Of a stretch of DNA of 64,000 nucleotides, positions 43,490 to 52,637 are shown piece after piece (within the stretch, counting starts at the first letter, position 1; the number at the start of each line of letters is the position of its first letter). The notes under the pieces are model-generated. The model was not told the DNA's origin. It did not search any database and saw only the letters and a program-made list of their open reading frames with translations. This DNA is from Rhodopseudomonas sp. (lineage in GTDB: Bacteria; Pseudomonadota; Alphaproteobacteria; Rhizobiales; Xanthobacteraceae). A program made the position numbers and the translations under genes. The stretch is taken from the NCBI RefSeq assembly GCF_013377015.1, contig NZ_JACABA010000005.1, positions 1-64,000 of the forward strand. The letters are read 5' to 3'.

Positions 43490-46324
43490 TCACGCAAAGC
43501 CGTGCTTCACCTTGCTCTCCTGCTCCTGCGCCTTGAACTGGTTGAAGCGCGGCAGGAACTTGTCCCAGTCGATGATGTGGGCGTCGAGCTCTGGGCCGTC
43601 GATGCAGGCGTGCTTGCGCACCATCTTGCCGTCGATCGTCACCGGCACCATGCAGGCGCCGCACATTCCCGTCGCGTCGACCATGATCGAGTTGAGACTC
43701 GCCACGGTCTTGACGCCGTAAGGCTTGGTGAGGTCCGAGACGGCGCGCATCATCAGCGGCGGCCCGATCGCGATCACCTCGGCGACGGTGCGGCCACGGC
43801 CCGCCTGGTTCGCTTTCAGCATCTCCTCCAGCGGCCCAGTGACGAAACCCTTGACGCCATAGCTGCCGTCATTGGTGGTGTAGATCACCTCGAGCTGGTC
43901 GCCGAACTCCTTCTGCAACTTGCCGACTCGTTCGTCCTCGCCGGTCCAGAACAGGAAGTCGATGGCGCGGAAGCCGGAGATCAGGGTGACGTGATTGCCC
44001 ATCCGCAGATGCTCGCGCATGATCGGATAGACCGGCGGCAGCCCGACGCCGCCGGCGCAGAACACCACGGTGCGGTCGCCATCGTAGCGATGCAGTTCGG
44101 AGGCGCGGCCGAGCGGGCCGGCGATGCCGCTGAAGGCATCTCCGATCGCCATCCGGTTGATCTCAAGCGAACTGGTACCCATGCCCTGCACCACGAGATC
44201 GATGGTGCCTTTCTCGGCATCCCAGTCCGCCAGCGTCAGCGGAATCAGTTCGCCCTTGTCCCACGGCAGCACGCGGACGAATTGTCCGGCCCTCGCCGCC
44301 TTCGCCACCATCGGCGCGCGCACCACGAATTCGACGATGCCGCCGGCCAGCTCGATCTTGTCGACGATGGTCGGCTTCAGCTGCCCGAGTTCGGTGTAGC
44401 GCGCGGCCTTCGCTACCATCGCCTTGATTTCGGCGGCGGAGAACGGAATGTCGCCGACGATCTCTTTCGCCGCCGCCTGACCGTCGCCAGCCGCGCGGAT
44501 CGCGGTGGAGCCGCCGCGGGCGGCGTCGCCGCCGGTGTAGACGTCCGGAATCGAGGTCTTCTGCGAGCCGCGCTCGATCTCGATGGTGCCCCATTTGTTG
44601 GTCTTCAGCGTCGGCTCGGCGTCCTTCATGATCGGGTTGGCGGTGTTGCCGAGCGCCATGATGACCAGATCGACCGGCATCCGCTCGACCTTGCCGGTCG
44701 GCACCGGGCTGCGGCGGCCGGATTTATCGGGCGCGCCGAGTTCGTTGACGTCGAGCACCGCATGGGTGACGAAATTGGTCTTGGCGTCGCCGAGAAATTC
44801 GCTCGGCGAACGCAGCACCGCCAGATCGATGCCTTCCTCCAGCGCGTGATGCAGCTCTTCGACGCGGGCCGGCATTTCCTTCTTGGTGCGGCGATAGACG
44901 ATGGTGACGTGGCCGCCGAGCCGCTTGGCGGTGCGCGCCGCGTCCATCGCAGTGTTGCCGCCGCCGATCACGAACACCTGCTTGCCCTTCACCTCGGGCA
45001 ATGGGGTTTCGTATTTCTCGTCGAGCGCGCGCATCAGGTTGACGCGGGTGAGGAACTCGTTGGCCGACATCACGCCGAGCAGATGCTCGCCAGGCACGTT
45101 CATGAAGGTCGGCAGACCGGCGCCGGTGCCGAGGAACACTTTCCAGAACCCGGCGGCCTTGAGATCTTCCAGTGTCGCGGTCTTGCCGACCACGAAGTTG
45201 CGGACGAAGCGGCCGCCCAGCAGCGTGATCTTTTCGACCACGTCGTCGATCAGCGAATTCGGCAATCTGAACTCGGGAATGCCGTAGCGCAGCACGCCGC
45301 CGAGATCGTGGAACGCCTCGAACACCGTGACGGGGAAACCTTCCACCGCCAGCAAGTAAGCGTTGATCAGTCCGGCCGGGCCGGAGCCGACCACCGCGAT
45401 CGGCGGCTTGGTCGCGGCGTTCCACGGGCTGACGATGCCGGCGAAACGCTTGTTGGCCTCCGGGTTCACCGCCTTCTCGTGTTCGGGCAGGTACCATTCG
45501 ATCTGGCCGATCTCGATCGGCCGCTTGGTGTGGGTGCAGACGCCCTGGCACTGCAGTTCCTGCGGACAGACCCGTCCGGTCACGTTCGGCAGCGGGTTGC
45601 AGCTTTCGATCAGCTCCAGCGCCTCGCGATGCCGGCCGGTGCCGAGCAGATCGAGCATTTCGGGAATGTGGATCTTGACCGGGCAACCGCCCTTCGGCTC
45701 GTTCTTGCCCTGGATCAACAACCCGATCTCGCAGGGCCTGTCGTCGCACTGCTTGTCGCGCAGCACTTCGAGCCAGACGAACAGCTCGCATTCGCGCATG
45801 CTGTAGCCGAGGCTCTGGTAGCCAAGGTAGCCCTGGTTCACCAGTTCGAAATCATGCGAGCGCTCTTCCGCAGGGCGGATATAGGGCGGGATGTAGGTCT
45901 CGCCCGGCCAGCCGTGCGACAGGTCCTTGAACATCGGGTAGCGGTCGGACAGATGGGTGTCGATCGCTTTGATGAACTTGCGCTTGAACTTCAGCGGCAG
46001 CGCCCAGATGAAGCGCTGCAGGATCGCGCTCATATCGTCGTCGCGCTTGAGCAGGTCCCATAGAGTATTGGTGAACGCCGGGCCCAGCTCGGGCTGTTGG
46101 AATTCCCAGACGATCGCCTGCGTGCCGTCGGCGATGAACATGTTGCGCAGCGAGGCGGGATCGTTCAGAAGCCGCTTCTGTAACAGCGCGACCTGCTTCT
46201 GGAACACGCCAACCGCTTCGCTTTGCTGCAGTTCCTCGAGCTCACTGCGGCTGGTTTCGAGCGTGCTGCGCGCCTGTTGGTAGCGCAGTAGTTCGTCGGG
46301 GACGCCGCCTGCGATCTCGCTCAT
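43490..46324 (-). CDS. NfnB-NfnA fusion: GltD-like FAD/NADPH and ferredoxin-NADP reductase-like protein
   Basis: The 944-residue protein has an unassigned N-terminal region (1-190), then a GltD/NfnB part with Fe-S cysteines (C193, C198, C214; C242, C253, C259, C263), FAD motif GSGPAG (313-318), NADPH motif GGGNTAMD (454-461) and GGD (598-600). Residues 645-944 are a SudB/NfnA-like reductase with FAD and NAD(P) folds and a 2Fe-2S site (C888, C891, C907: MCGAC, KHACIDG). NfnAB couples ferredoxin and NAD(P)H pools. The ATG overlaps the PFOR stop, so the two are co-translated. Confidence 0.85.
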   Translation of the reverse strand: MSEIAGGVPDELLRYQQARSTLETSRSELEELQQSEAVGVFQKQVALLQKRLLNDPASLRNMFIADGTQAIVWEFQQPELGPAFTNTLWDLLKRDDDMSAILQRFIWALPLKFKRKFIKAIDTHLSDRYPMFKDLSHGWPGETYIPPYIRPAEERSHDFELVNQGYLGYQSLGYSMRECELFVWLEVLRDKQCDDRPCEIGLLIQGKNEPKGGCPVKIHIPEMLDLLGTGRHREALELIESCNPLPNVTGRVCPQELQCQGVCTHTKRPIEIGQIEWYLPEHEKAVNPEANKRFAGIVSPWNAATKPPIAVVGSGPAGLINAYLLAVEGFPVTVFEAFHDLGGVLRYGIPEFRLPNSLIDDVVEKITLLGGRFVRNFVVGKTATLEDLKAAGFWKVFLGTGAGLPTFMNVPGEHLLGVMSANEFLTRVNLMRALDEKYETPLPEVKGKQVFVIGGGNTAMDAARTAKRLGGHVTIVYRRTKKEMPARVEELHHALEEGIDLAVLRSPSEFLGDAKTNFVTHAVLDVNELGAPDKSGRRSPVPTGKVERMPVDLVIMALGNTANPIMKDAEPTLKTNKWGTIEIERGSQKTSIPDVYTGGDAARGGSTAIRAAGDGQAAAKEIVGDIPFSAAEIKAMVAKAARYTELGQLKPTIVDKIELAGGIVEFVVRAPMVAKAARAGQFVRVLPWDKGELIPLTLADWDAEKGTIDLVVQGMGTSSLEINRMAIGDAFSGIAGPLGRASELHRYDGDRTVVFCAGGVGLPPVYPIMREHLRMGNHVTLISGFRAIDFLFWTGEDERVGKLQKEFGDQLEVIYTTNDGSYGVKGFVTGPLEEMLKANQAGRGRTVAEVIAIGPPLMMRAVSDLTKPYGVKTVASLNSIMVDATGMCGACMVPVTIDGKMVRKHACIDGPELDAHIIDWDKFLPRFNQFKAQEQESKVKHGFA

Positions 46325-49300
46325 CGGATGATCTCCGCGTCGCAATTAGCCGCCGCGCGGCTCAGTTTGGCCGACAGCTCGGGCGTGATCTTGATCTTGC
46401 TGAACACGCCGGGGATCACATGGGCGACGTCCTTGGAGACGCCGCCGACCACGATCTTGGTCAGCTCGAACACTTCAGGCACGTCCTGGTAGCAGCTCTT
46501 GCAGTTAGTGCATTTCTCCAGATCGCACTCGTCGATATGGATCGGGATCGCGCCGTTGCCGTTTGCGGCCTTGGCGCCGTTGATGGCGGCGGCCGGCGCC
46601 GTGGCGGTCGGGGCGAGCCCGGCCATCAGCCCGGCGAATCCGCCCGCTGCCGGCGCGTTGGAGGAAGCCGCCAGTTCGCTCATGCCGCGCGCGATCGAAT
46701 CCAGCGAGCTCTCCCGCGCCTTCACCGACTCGTCGTATTGCTGCCGCAGCGCGGCCAGTTCGGCGTGGTGCGCCTCGTCGAGCGCGCGGACGTCGAAGCC
46801 GCCGAGATATTGCAGCGTGCGCCAGTATTTCCGCCGTTCCTCGACCAGCTGGATCACCGTTGCGCCGACCGCATAGCGGACCAGCCGCTTGTCGTCGTCG
46901 GTGCCGTAGATGAAAGGCGTCTTGCCGGCGCGCTGGTCGGTGCCGAGCGCGACGTATTCATCCACCGGCACGGCGTCGGCGTCCTTGGCCAGCGGCTTGA
47001 ACTGCTTCTTGAACCGAACTTCGGTGAAGGCGAAATCGGCCGGCGTCACCTTGACCTTCAACAACTGGGTGGCGCCGTTATCGTCGACATATTCGATCGA
47101 CTGCGAGGCCCAGTCCTGATCCGGTTCGGGGTTGCCGTCGAGCGAAAACCAGCTGTGCAGATTGGCGCCGCGGCGCGGGTCGTGCACGAACACCGGGTTC
47201 ATCCGGCTCTCCACCGCCTTGCGGGCTTGGCGGTTGGCGACGGCGTCGCCGATGCCGTGTTCGGCTTGGCACGGGGTGTAGACATCGAGCACCGCCGGCG
47301 AGTTGGTGTAGTTGAGGAACTCCATCACGTTCTTCAGGAAGTGGCCCTGCAGCGCGGTCGAGGTCTGCACCACGAACACGTTGGGATGGAACGAGGCGAT
47401 CAGGCCGAGCTCCTTGCGGGATTCCTGCTTGCCGCTATTGGCGACGCCGTAGCGCGACAGGTCGGAGTCCTGGCCGGTGAGGCTCGCGGTCGAAGTCTGG
47501 CCGCCGGTGTTGGAATAGGCGCCGGTGTTCAGCACCACAACCTTGATCGGGGTCTTGGTCGCGAGCAGCCGCGACAGCGCGCCGAAGCCGATGTCGTAGG
47601 TGGCGCCGTCGCCGCCCATGCTGAGCACGGTCGGCAGCAGGCCGCGCTCCTCGGGCGTGAACTGCCCCCAACCGAAGTAGCGGAAGAAGTTGTCGTGAGC
47701 GGTTGGGTCATAGGCGTCGGCCAGCTCAAGCTTGGCGATCCGCAGCCCGCGGAAATCGTCCGCGGCCGCCGCAGTCAGTCCCTCGAAGATTCCCTTCGCC
47801 ACCGCGGGCGTGTCCTGGAACAGGCTGTTGACCCACGGATCGGTGTAGGGATTGAACGGGAAGGTCGAGGCATAGACGCTGGAACAGCCGGTGGCGTTGG
47901 CGATCACCATGCCGGACGGGCCGTTGCCGGTGGGGCCGGACTCGTAGAGATACAGCCGCTTCTCCAGCGTCTTGAGGGTGCGGTCGATCCGCGCGCAGCG
48001 TTCCGCATCGGCCGCGACCGCGTCGCGCTTGGCGGTGAGCTGCTCGATCAGCGCTTCCAGCTCGCGGGTGTGATCCTTGCGACGCTTGTCGTGGATGGCG
48101 TGATTGGTCGAGGTGACGAGGCGGATCGCCGTGACCTCACCGCAGCCGCGGCAGGCGCCGTGGCCGCCGGTGGTGGCGTAGTAATTGGCGCGGTCCAGCA
48201 TCAGCCGCTTGGTCTCGCCGCCCTCGCGGGTCGCGCCGTCGAAGAACCGCGCCGGCGTGTTCGGCATCCGGCTGAGGAATTCGAACCGGGTCTGCAGCGT
48301 TTCCAGCAGCGGCTCGTCCTGCTCGCGATCAACCAGCGCACCGGGGCCGCAGACGTCGATGCATTCGAGGCAGCCCGAACATTTCCACGGATCGACGCTG
48401 ACCGAATACAGCCCGCCGGAGCCCGGCTGGCTCTTTTCCATCGCGTCGAAGAACGGCCGGGTCCGCGCCACCGGATAGGCCTGCAGCGCCGCGGCTAGCT
48501 TGCCGAAATTGCGCTTCAGCGTGGCGTTGTCGACGTCGAGCGCGGCCGAAGCCTGCGCCACGATGTCGTGGAACGGCTTGTCGTCCTTGCTGCCGCGATA
48601 GACCTCGCGGATCGCCTCGCTCAATGCCGGGATCTGCCCGCGCAGCGCTTCCTGCTGCGCCGGGGCGATGTCGAGCTGCTTGATCGCGGTGCCGAGCAGT
48701 TCATGGATGTCGTGCACAGCGTTGGGGATCGCGGCGTCGGGGCAGACCAGCGCGCATTCCAGACAGCCGGTGCAGAGTTCGGGCTTGAACTCCGGCACGT
48801 TGCGGCGGAACAGGCCCTTGTCCTTCATCGCGGCGCTGCCGGCCGGCATGAACATTCCGATGCCGGGCATCACCGGCGCATCCGCGATGGTGCCGTCGCG
48901 GAACGGCGCCGCCATCACGTCGTCGTAATATTGCGGATCGAGGAAGCCCGCGGCAGAGGCCGGGCCGGCGATCCGGCACATCGCCGCCGAGGTGGAGACA
49001 TCATGGCTCTTCTTCGCCGCGGTCTTGACCTCGGCGTCGCGGAATTCCGGAGCGTCGTAGTCGACCTTGTGGGTCGCCTCGAGGCCCTCGCGGATCACCG
49101 CCATGTTGCCTTCGACCACCGGGCCGCCCTTGGCGCCGAACTTCTTGGCGATCTGCTGGCGGATCTTGGTGAGGATCACGTCCTCTGAGGCGTCCGCCAC
49201 CACGCGATCGACATGACCGCAGACCGCGCCGATGAAGGCGATGCCCATCATCCTTGTTTCGAGTTCGGCGGTCGGGGCGTGGCGCTTGGCCACCGCAAAG

Positions 49301-51312
49301 GCGTCGATCACGAAGAAGCGGATCTTCCGGTCGCGGATGGTCTTGCGCACATTGGCCGGCAATTCGCGCCAGACTTCCAGCGGCGACAGATTCGATTGCA
49401 GGATGAAGGTGCCGCCGGCGACCAGGCCGCGCAGCGGATTGGTGTGGATGAACACCTTGTGGTCGGGCGAGATCACGATCTCGACGTCTTCCAGCTCGGC
49501 ATTGGTGATCTTCACCGGCTCCGGCGACAGCGTGATGTAGTAGTTGGTCGGCGCGCCACTCTTCTCCGAGCCGTATTTCGGCGCGGATTTCGAATGCAGG
49601 TCGAGCACACCGGCGAGGATGTCGGTCAAGAGCTTGCCCGACGCGATGGTGCCGTAGCCGCCGATCGAGTGGAAGCGAATCCGGAACGCCGAGGCCGGCA
49701 GCAGGCTCGGATTCTCGCCGCACTCCAGGGCCATGAATTCGGTTTCCGGATAGGCCGCCTTCAGCCGATCCTGCAGCGCTTCCATCCGCGGCGACGGATT
49801 CTTGGAGAAGAACTGGGTGCCGAGATAGACGAACGGCGCGTTGGTCTTCGGATTCTCCATGTTCTGGTAGGCCGCAATCAGATGCCGCGGCTGCAAATCA
49901 TGGGCGCCGAGGCCGAAGATCGCGGTGGTGATCTTCGGCAGCCTGTCGATCGGCGGAATCCCGGCATGGCGGACGCCGTCGGCGTTCTCGCGGGCCTTGC
50001 ACAGCGCATGCGTCACGAAGCCGGTCAGCGCCGTGACGTCCGAGCGCTCCAGCACGGTGACGGCCTTCTTGCCGGCGAGCGCGGCGACCAGTTCGGCTTC
50101 CGGGAACGGCTGCAGCAGCTTGATCGCCACCACGCCGACCTTCTTGCCCTGGCTGCGCAGATAGGTCGCGACCGCCTCGGCGTCGTCGGTGACCGAACCC
50201 AGGCCCACCAGCACAGTCTCGGCATCGTCGCACATATAGGTCATCACCGGCTTGTACTCGCGCCCGGTCAGCGCGGAATATTCCGCCATTGCTTCCTTGA
50301 CGAAGCGCGGCACCGCGTTGGCGAAATGGGTGCGGTGATCGACCGCGCCGGCCTGGAAGTCGGGCTGGTTCTGGACGCCGCCGGTGAGGCCCGGATTGTC
50401 GATGTCGACCAGCGCTGGCACCAGTTGCCGGGTGCCTTTCTCCGGCGCGTTGATCCACTGCCGCTTCCACTGCCCCCGCAGCTCTTCCGGCACCAAGGCG
50501 AGCGTGTCACCGATCAGCGCGCCGGCATTGTCGGCCTCGATGGAATTGGCGTGGGCGGAGAGATGCGCCTTGAGTTTCTCCAGATCGGCCGGGACGAAGT
50601 CTCCCTCGTGCCGCGCCAGATATTGCTTGAGCTGGAACACCCGGCCCTTGGCGCCGAACAGCATCTCCTGCGCCACGGTCGGACATTTGATCCGGCCCGA
50701 CGGATCGCCGAGGAATTCGCGCAGCAGCTCCGGCTCCGGCATCAGCGCTTCGCTGAGCATGTGCGAGGTGGCGAAGCCGTCCATCGCATTGGCGACCGGG
50801 ATCAGCGAGGTGGCGCTGACTTTGTAGGAGATCGCCGCCAAGTCGGCCGCCTCCTGCGGATTGGCGCCGAACAGAATGGTGTAGCCGGACGACAGTAGCG
50901 CATAGACGTCGTCATGGCCGGCCATCACGTTGAGCGAATGCTTCGACACCACGCGCGCGGCGACCTGCAGCACGAAGCCGCCGACCTTCTTGCCGACGGT
51001 GACGTAGTGCGACTCCAAACCGTACAGGATGCCCTGGCTGGACGAGGCGTTGGAGATAAACTTGCCGCCGGTCAAGGCAGCGCCGAGCGCGCCGGACTGC
51101 GCCGAATGCTCGCCTTCGGGCTCGAAGAAGAACGGGTGCTTGCCCCAGACGTTGCAGCCGCCCGAGGAGCGGAACGCTTCGTAGATTTCCGAGATCTCGG
51201 TCGAGGGCGTGATCGGATAACCGATGACGCCGCCGCAGACGTGACCCATCACCTGCGCCACCGCGCCGTTGCCGTGGATCACTGTCGGAAGTCCGGGATA
51301 TTTTGCGTTCAT
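46321..51312 (-). CDS. nifJ: Pyruvate:ferredoxin oxidoreductase with C-terminal ferredoxin domain (1663 aa)
   Basis: All PFOR parts are in one chain: domain I (GYPITPSTEISEIYE), gamma-like domain (FHSIGGYGTIASGK, about 545-740), two [4Fe-4S] motifs (C847/850/853/857 and C978/981/984/988), and the TPP domain with proximal-cluster cysteines C1054, C1057, C1143, C1348 and TPP motifs GDGATYDIG and YSNTGGQ. Residues 1590-1663 add a ferredoxin-like motif (C1596, C1601, C1604, C1607). Canonical NifJ is near 1200 residues, so this is about 450 longer. It decarboxylates a 2-oxoacid, probably pyruvate, to acyl-CoA and low-potential electrons. The ATG at 51312 has GGACGGACAG upstream. Confidence 0.9.
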   Translation of the reverse strand: MNAKYPGLPTVIHGNGAVAQVMGHVCGGVIGYPITPSTEISEIYEAFRSSGGCNVWGKHPFFFEPEGEHSAQSGALGAALTGGKFISNASSSQGILYGLESHYVTVGKKVGGFVLQVAARVVSKHSLNVMAGHDDVYALLSSGYTILFGANPQEAADLAAISYKVSATSLIPVANAMDGFATSHMLSEALMPEPELLREFLGDPSGRIKCPTVAQEMLFGAKGRVFQLKQYLARHEGDFVPADLEKLKAHLSAHANSIEADNAGALIGDTLALVPEELRGQWKRQWINAPEKGTRQLVPALVDIDNPGLTGGVQNQPDFQAGAVDHRTHFANAVPRFVKEAMAEYSALTGREYKPVMTYMCDDAETVLVGLGSVTDDAEAVATYLRSQGKKVGVVAIKLLQPFPEAELVAALAGKKAVTVLERSDVTALTGFVTHALCKARENADGVRHAGIPPIDRLPKITTAIFGLGAHDLQPRHLIAAYQNMENPKTNAPFVYLGTQFFSKNPSPRMEALQDRLKAAYPETEFMALECGENPSLLPASAFRIRFHSIGGYGTIASGKLLTDILAGVLDLHSKSAPKYGSEKSGAPTNYYITLSPEPVKITNAELEDVEIVISPDHKVFIHTNPLRGLVAGGTFILQSNLSPLEVWRELPANVRKTIRDRKIRFFVIDAFAVAKRHAPTAELETRMMGIAFIGAVCGHVDRVVADASEDVILTKIRQQIAKKFGAKGGPVVEGNMAVIREGLEATHKVDYDAPEFRDAEVKTAAKKSHDVSTSAAMCRIAGPASAAGFLDPQYYDDVMAAPFRDGTIADAPVMPGIGMFMPAGSAAMKDKGLFRRNVPEFKPELCTGCLECALVCPDAAIPNAVHDIHELLGTAIKQLDIAPAQQEALRGQIPALSEAIREVYRGSKDDKPFHDIVAQASAALDVDNATLKRNFGKLAAALQAYPVARTRPFFDAMEKSQPGSGGLYSVSVDPWKCSGCLECIDVCGPGALVDREQDEPLLETLQTRFEFLSRMPNTPARFFDGATREGGETKRLMLDRANYYATTGGHGACRGCGEVTAIRLVTSTNHAIHDKRRKDHTRELEALIEQLTAKRDAVAADAERCARIDRTLKTLEKRLYLYESGPTGNGPSGMVIANATGCSSVYASTFPFNPYTDPWVNSLFQDTPAVAKGIFEGLTAAAADDFRGLRIAKLELADAYDPTAHDNFFRYFGWGQFTPEERGLLPTVLSMGGDGATYDIGFGALSRLLATKTPIKVVVLNTGAYSNTGGQTSTASLTGQDSDLSRYGVANSGKQESRKELGLIASFHPNVFVVQTSTALQGHFLKNVMEFLNYTNSPAVLDVYTPCQAEHGIGDAVANRQARKAVESRMNPVFVHDPRRGANLHSWFSLDGNPEPDQDWASQSIEYVDDNGATQLLKVKVTPADFAFTEVRFKKQFKPLAKDADAVPVDEYVALGTDQRAGKTPFIYGTDDDKRLVRYAVGATVIQLVEERRKYWRTLQYLGGFDVRALDEAHHAELAALRQQYDESVKARESSLDSIARGMSELAASSNAPAAGGFAGLMAGLAPTATAPAAAINGAKAANGNGAIPIHIDECDLEKCTNCKSCYQDVPEVFELTKIVVGGVSKDVAHVIPGVFSKIKITPELSAKLSRAAANCDAEIIR

Positions 51313-51526
51313 GCTGTCCGTCCATTTTTTCAAACCGCTTGCGCCGCGGTTTCGCCGCTTCGACATGCGCGAGAAAAGCGCTTCCTCAGCCGTGACCGCT
51401 GCGGTGACGCAGCGGCCGGCAAAGCGATTTCGATTTCCAGAATTGACCGCCTGCTCGTCAGTCGACTTGCCGGCAAAGCCTCCATCAAGTTGTGCACCGC
51501 AGTAGCACGGAGGAAATACCGTCGAT

Positions 51527-51540
51527 TTGACGCGCATCAA
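51527..51540. promoter_or_regulatory. FNR/FixK-type box upstream of PFOR
   Basis: TTGACGCGCATCAA is a perfect TTGA-N6-TCAA palindrome with the extended TTGAC-N4-ATCAA form common for FixK. It lies 214 bases before the PFOR start and 172 before the divergent DUF2478 start. Control of the oxygen-sensitive PFOR by an anaerobic activator would make sense. Confidence 0.6.
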
Positions 51541-51670
51541 AAGCCAAGTTCAGGCGGTATTCCGCGCAATAAAATTACGCCCGCGGCGAATTCCGCGATG
51601 GAAAATGCGAGGGAGGGGGGCGCAATCGGCTTGCAGCTGCGTCGAAGGACGGATTTGCCCTTCGCCGGCC

Positions 51671-51697
51671 CTGCGTTATATAGATCGAATACATGAC
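51671..51697 (+). promoter_or_regulatory. ModE-like box upstream of first DUF2478 gene
   Basis: GCGTTATATAGAT (51673-51685) is identical over 13 bases to the left half of the site between mop and modE, followed by a partial right half (AATACA). It ends about 15 bases before the GTG start, where a bound repressor would block transcription. Confidence 0.6.
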
Positions 51698-51712
51698 GTG
51701 AAGGGAACGGCC

Positions 51713-52279
51713 GTGACGTTCGACTCCCAATGCGATCTCGCCGCGCTGGTGTACGAACCGGACCAGGACCCCGATCGGGTGTTGGGCGATTTTGCCTCTG
51801 AGCTGAATGCGCTCGGCCACCGCGCGGTCGGTCTGGTGCAGTTCGGCCACCGCGAAGCCGACACGCCGCGGCTGTCGGCGCTGCTGTTGCATTCCGGCGA
51901 ACGGCTGCAATTGTATCAGGACCTCGGCCCGATGGCGTCCGGATGCAAGCTCGACACCGGCCGGTTGCTCGACGCCGGCGCGCGGGTCGCCAGCGAAATC
52001 GACGCCGGAGCCGACCTCGTCATCATCAATCGCTTCGGGCGGCAGGAGCGCGAAGGCAAGGGCCTCAGCTATCTGATCGACCGCGCGCTCGGCGCCGATA
52101 TTCCGGTGGTGATCGCGGTGCCGAGCGCGCGCTTTGCCGACTGGATCAAATTCGCCGACGGCATGAGCGTCCGGCTGCGCTGCGACCGCGACTCACTGCA
52201 GGCCTGGTGGACCGCGCTGTCGGCGCGCGGCGGCCGCAAGACGAACCGGCACACCAGTTTCTGCGAAGCTTTGAAATGA
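51713..52279 (+). CDS. DUF2478 protein, molybdenum-locus copy 1
   Basis: The GTG at 51713 follows AAGGGAACG. The 188-residue protein matches DUF2478 (LAALVYEPDQDPDRVLGDFA; MASGCKLDTGRL; ADLVIINRFGRQEREGKG; DIPVVIAVPSARFADW). DUF2478 looks like a P-loop-derived NTPase relative without an obvious Walker A, and is repeatedly found next to molybdenum genes. A role in molybdate or cofactor handling is inference from context: ModE-like box upstream, mop and modEABC downstream, and a second DUF2478 gene at 56255. Confidence 0.85.
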   Translation: MTFDSQCDLAALVYEPDQDPDRVLGDFASELNALGHRAVGLVQFGHREADTPRLSALLLHSGERLQLYQDLGPMASGCKLDTGRLLDAGARVASEIDAGADLVIINRFGRQEREGKGLSYLIDRALGADIPVVIAVPSARFADWIKFADGMSVRLRCDRDSLQAWWTALSARGGRKTNRHTSFCEALK

Positions 52280-52341
52280 CCGGCGACGCGCGATCGACGA
52301 CCCGGATTACCGTGCCGCCGATCGCGCCTGCGACTCAGCTA

Positions 52342-52551
52342 TCAGTCGATCGCGACCAGCACGTCCGAGGCCTTGATCAGGGCGGTCGCCGACTTGCCCT
52401 TGGCCAGCTTCAATTCCTCGACCGCCTCATTGGTGATCGCCGCCGTTACGATCGCCCCGCCGCCGATGTCGATCCGGACATGCGAGGTGGTGGCGCCTTT
52501 GACGACATCGACGATGGTGCCCTTGAGCTGGTTGCGGGCGCTGATTTTCAT
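52342..52551 (-). CDS. mop: Molbindin (Mop), single molybdate-binding domain
   Basis: The 69-residue protein is one Mop/TOBE domain: KISARNQLKGTIVDVVKGA, AHV-type RIDIGGGAIV and TNEAVEELKLAKGKSATALI. Molbindins assemble into hexamers that store or buffer molybdate. The ATG at 52551 has GGAG 9 bases upstream; the ATG at 52566 is the alternative. It is divergent from modE, sharing a ModE-like box between the two starts. Confidence 0.93.
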   Translation of the reverse strand: MKISARNQLKGTIVDVVKGATTSHVRIDIGGGAIVTAAITNEAVEELKLAKGKSATALIKASDVLVAID

Positions 52552-52592
52552 GATCCGATTCTCCATGTTGCTGACTCCCCCGATTGGGGTTA

Positions 52593-52619
52593 GGCGTTAT
52601 ATAGATAAACTATACAGCC
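52593..52619. promoter_or_regulatory. ModE-like operator between mop and modE
   Basis: The 27-base stretch begins GGCGTTATATAGAT and ends TATACAGCC, giving a GGC-N2-TATA ... TATA-N2-GCC palindrome that resembles the E. coli ModE consensus (TATATA half-sites). It lies between the divergent mop and modE starts and can control both, with modE autoregulated. Confidence 0.7.
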
Positions 52620-52637
52620 AAAGGCGAGCCTGTCTTT

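Larger units (their letters stand above)
51313..51712. other. Intergenic control region between PFOR and DUF2478 genes
   Basis: About 400 bases between divergent genes hold an FNR/FixK-type box (51527-51540) and a ModE-like box (51671-51697). I see no gene; the frame running through it to 51527 is only an upstream extension of the DUF2478 frame. Confidence 0.6.

Noticed and set aside
43490-46324. Two separate genes nfnB and nfnA with a missed boundary
   Set aside because: The frame is continuous across about residues 620-650 with no internal stop and no good internal ribosome binding site at the junction, so a real fusion is favoured.
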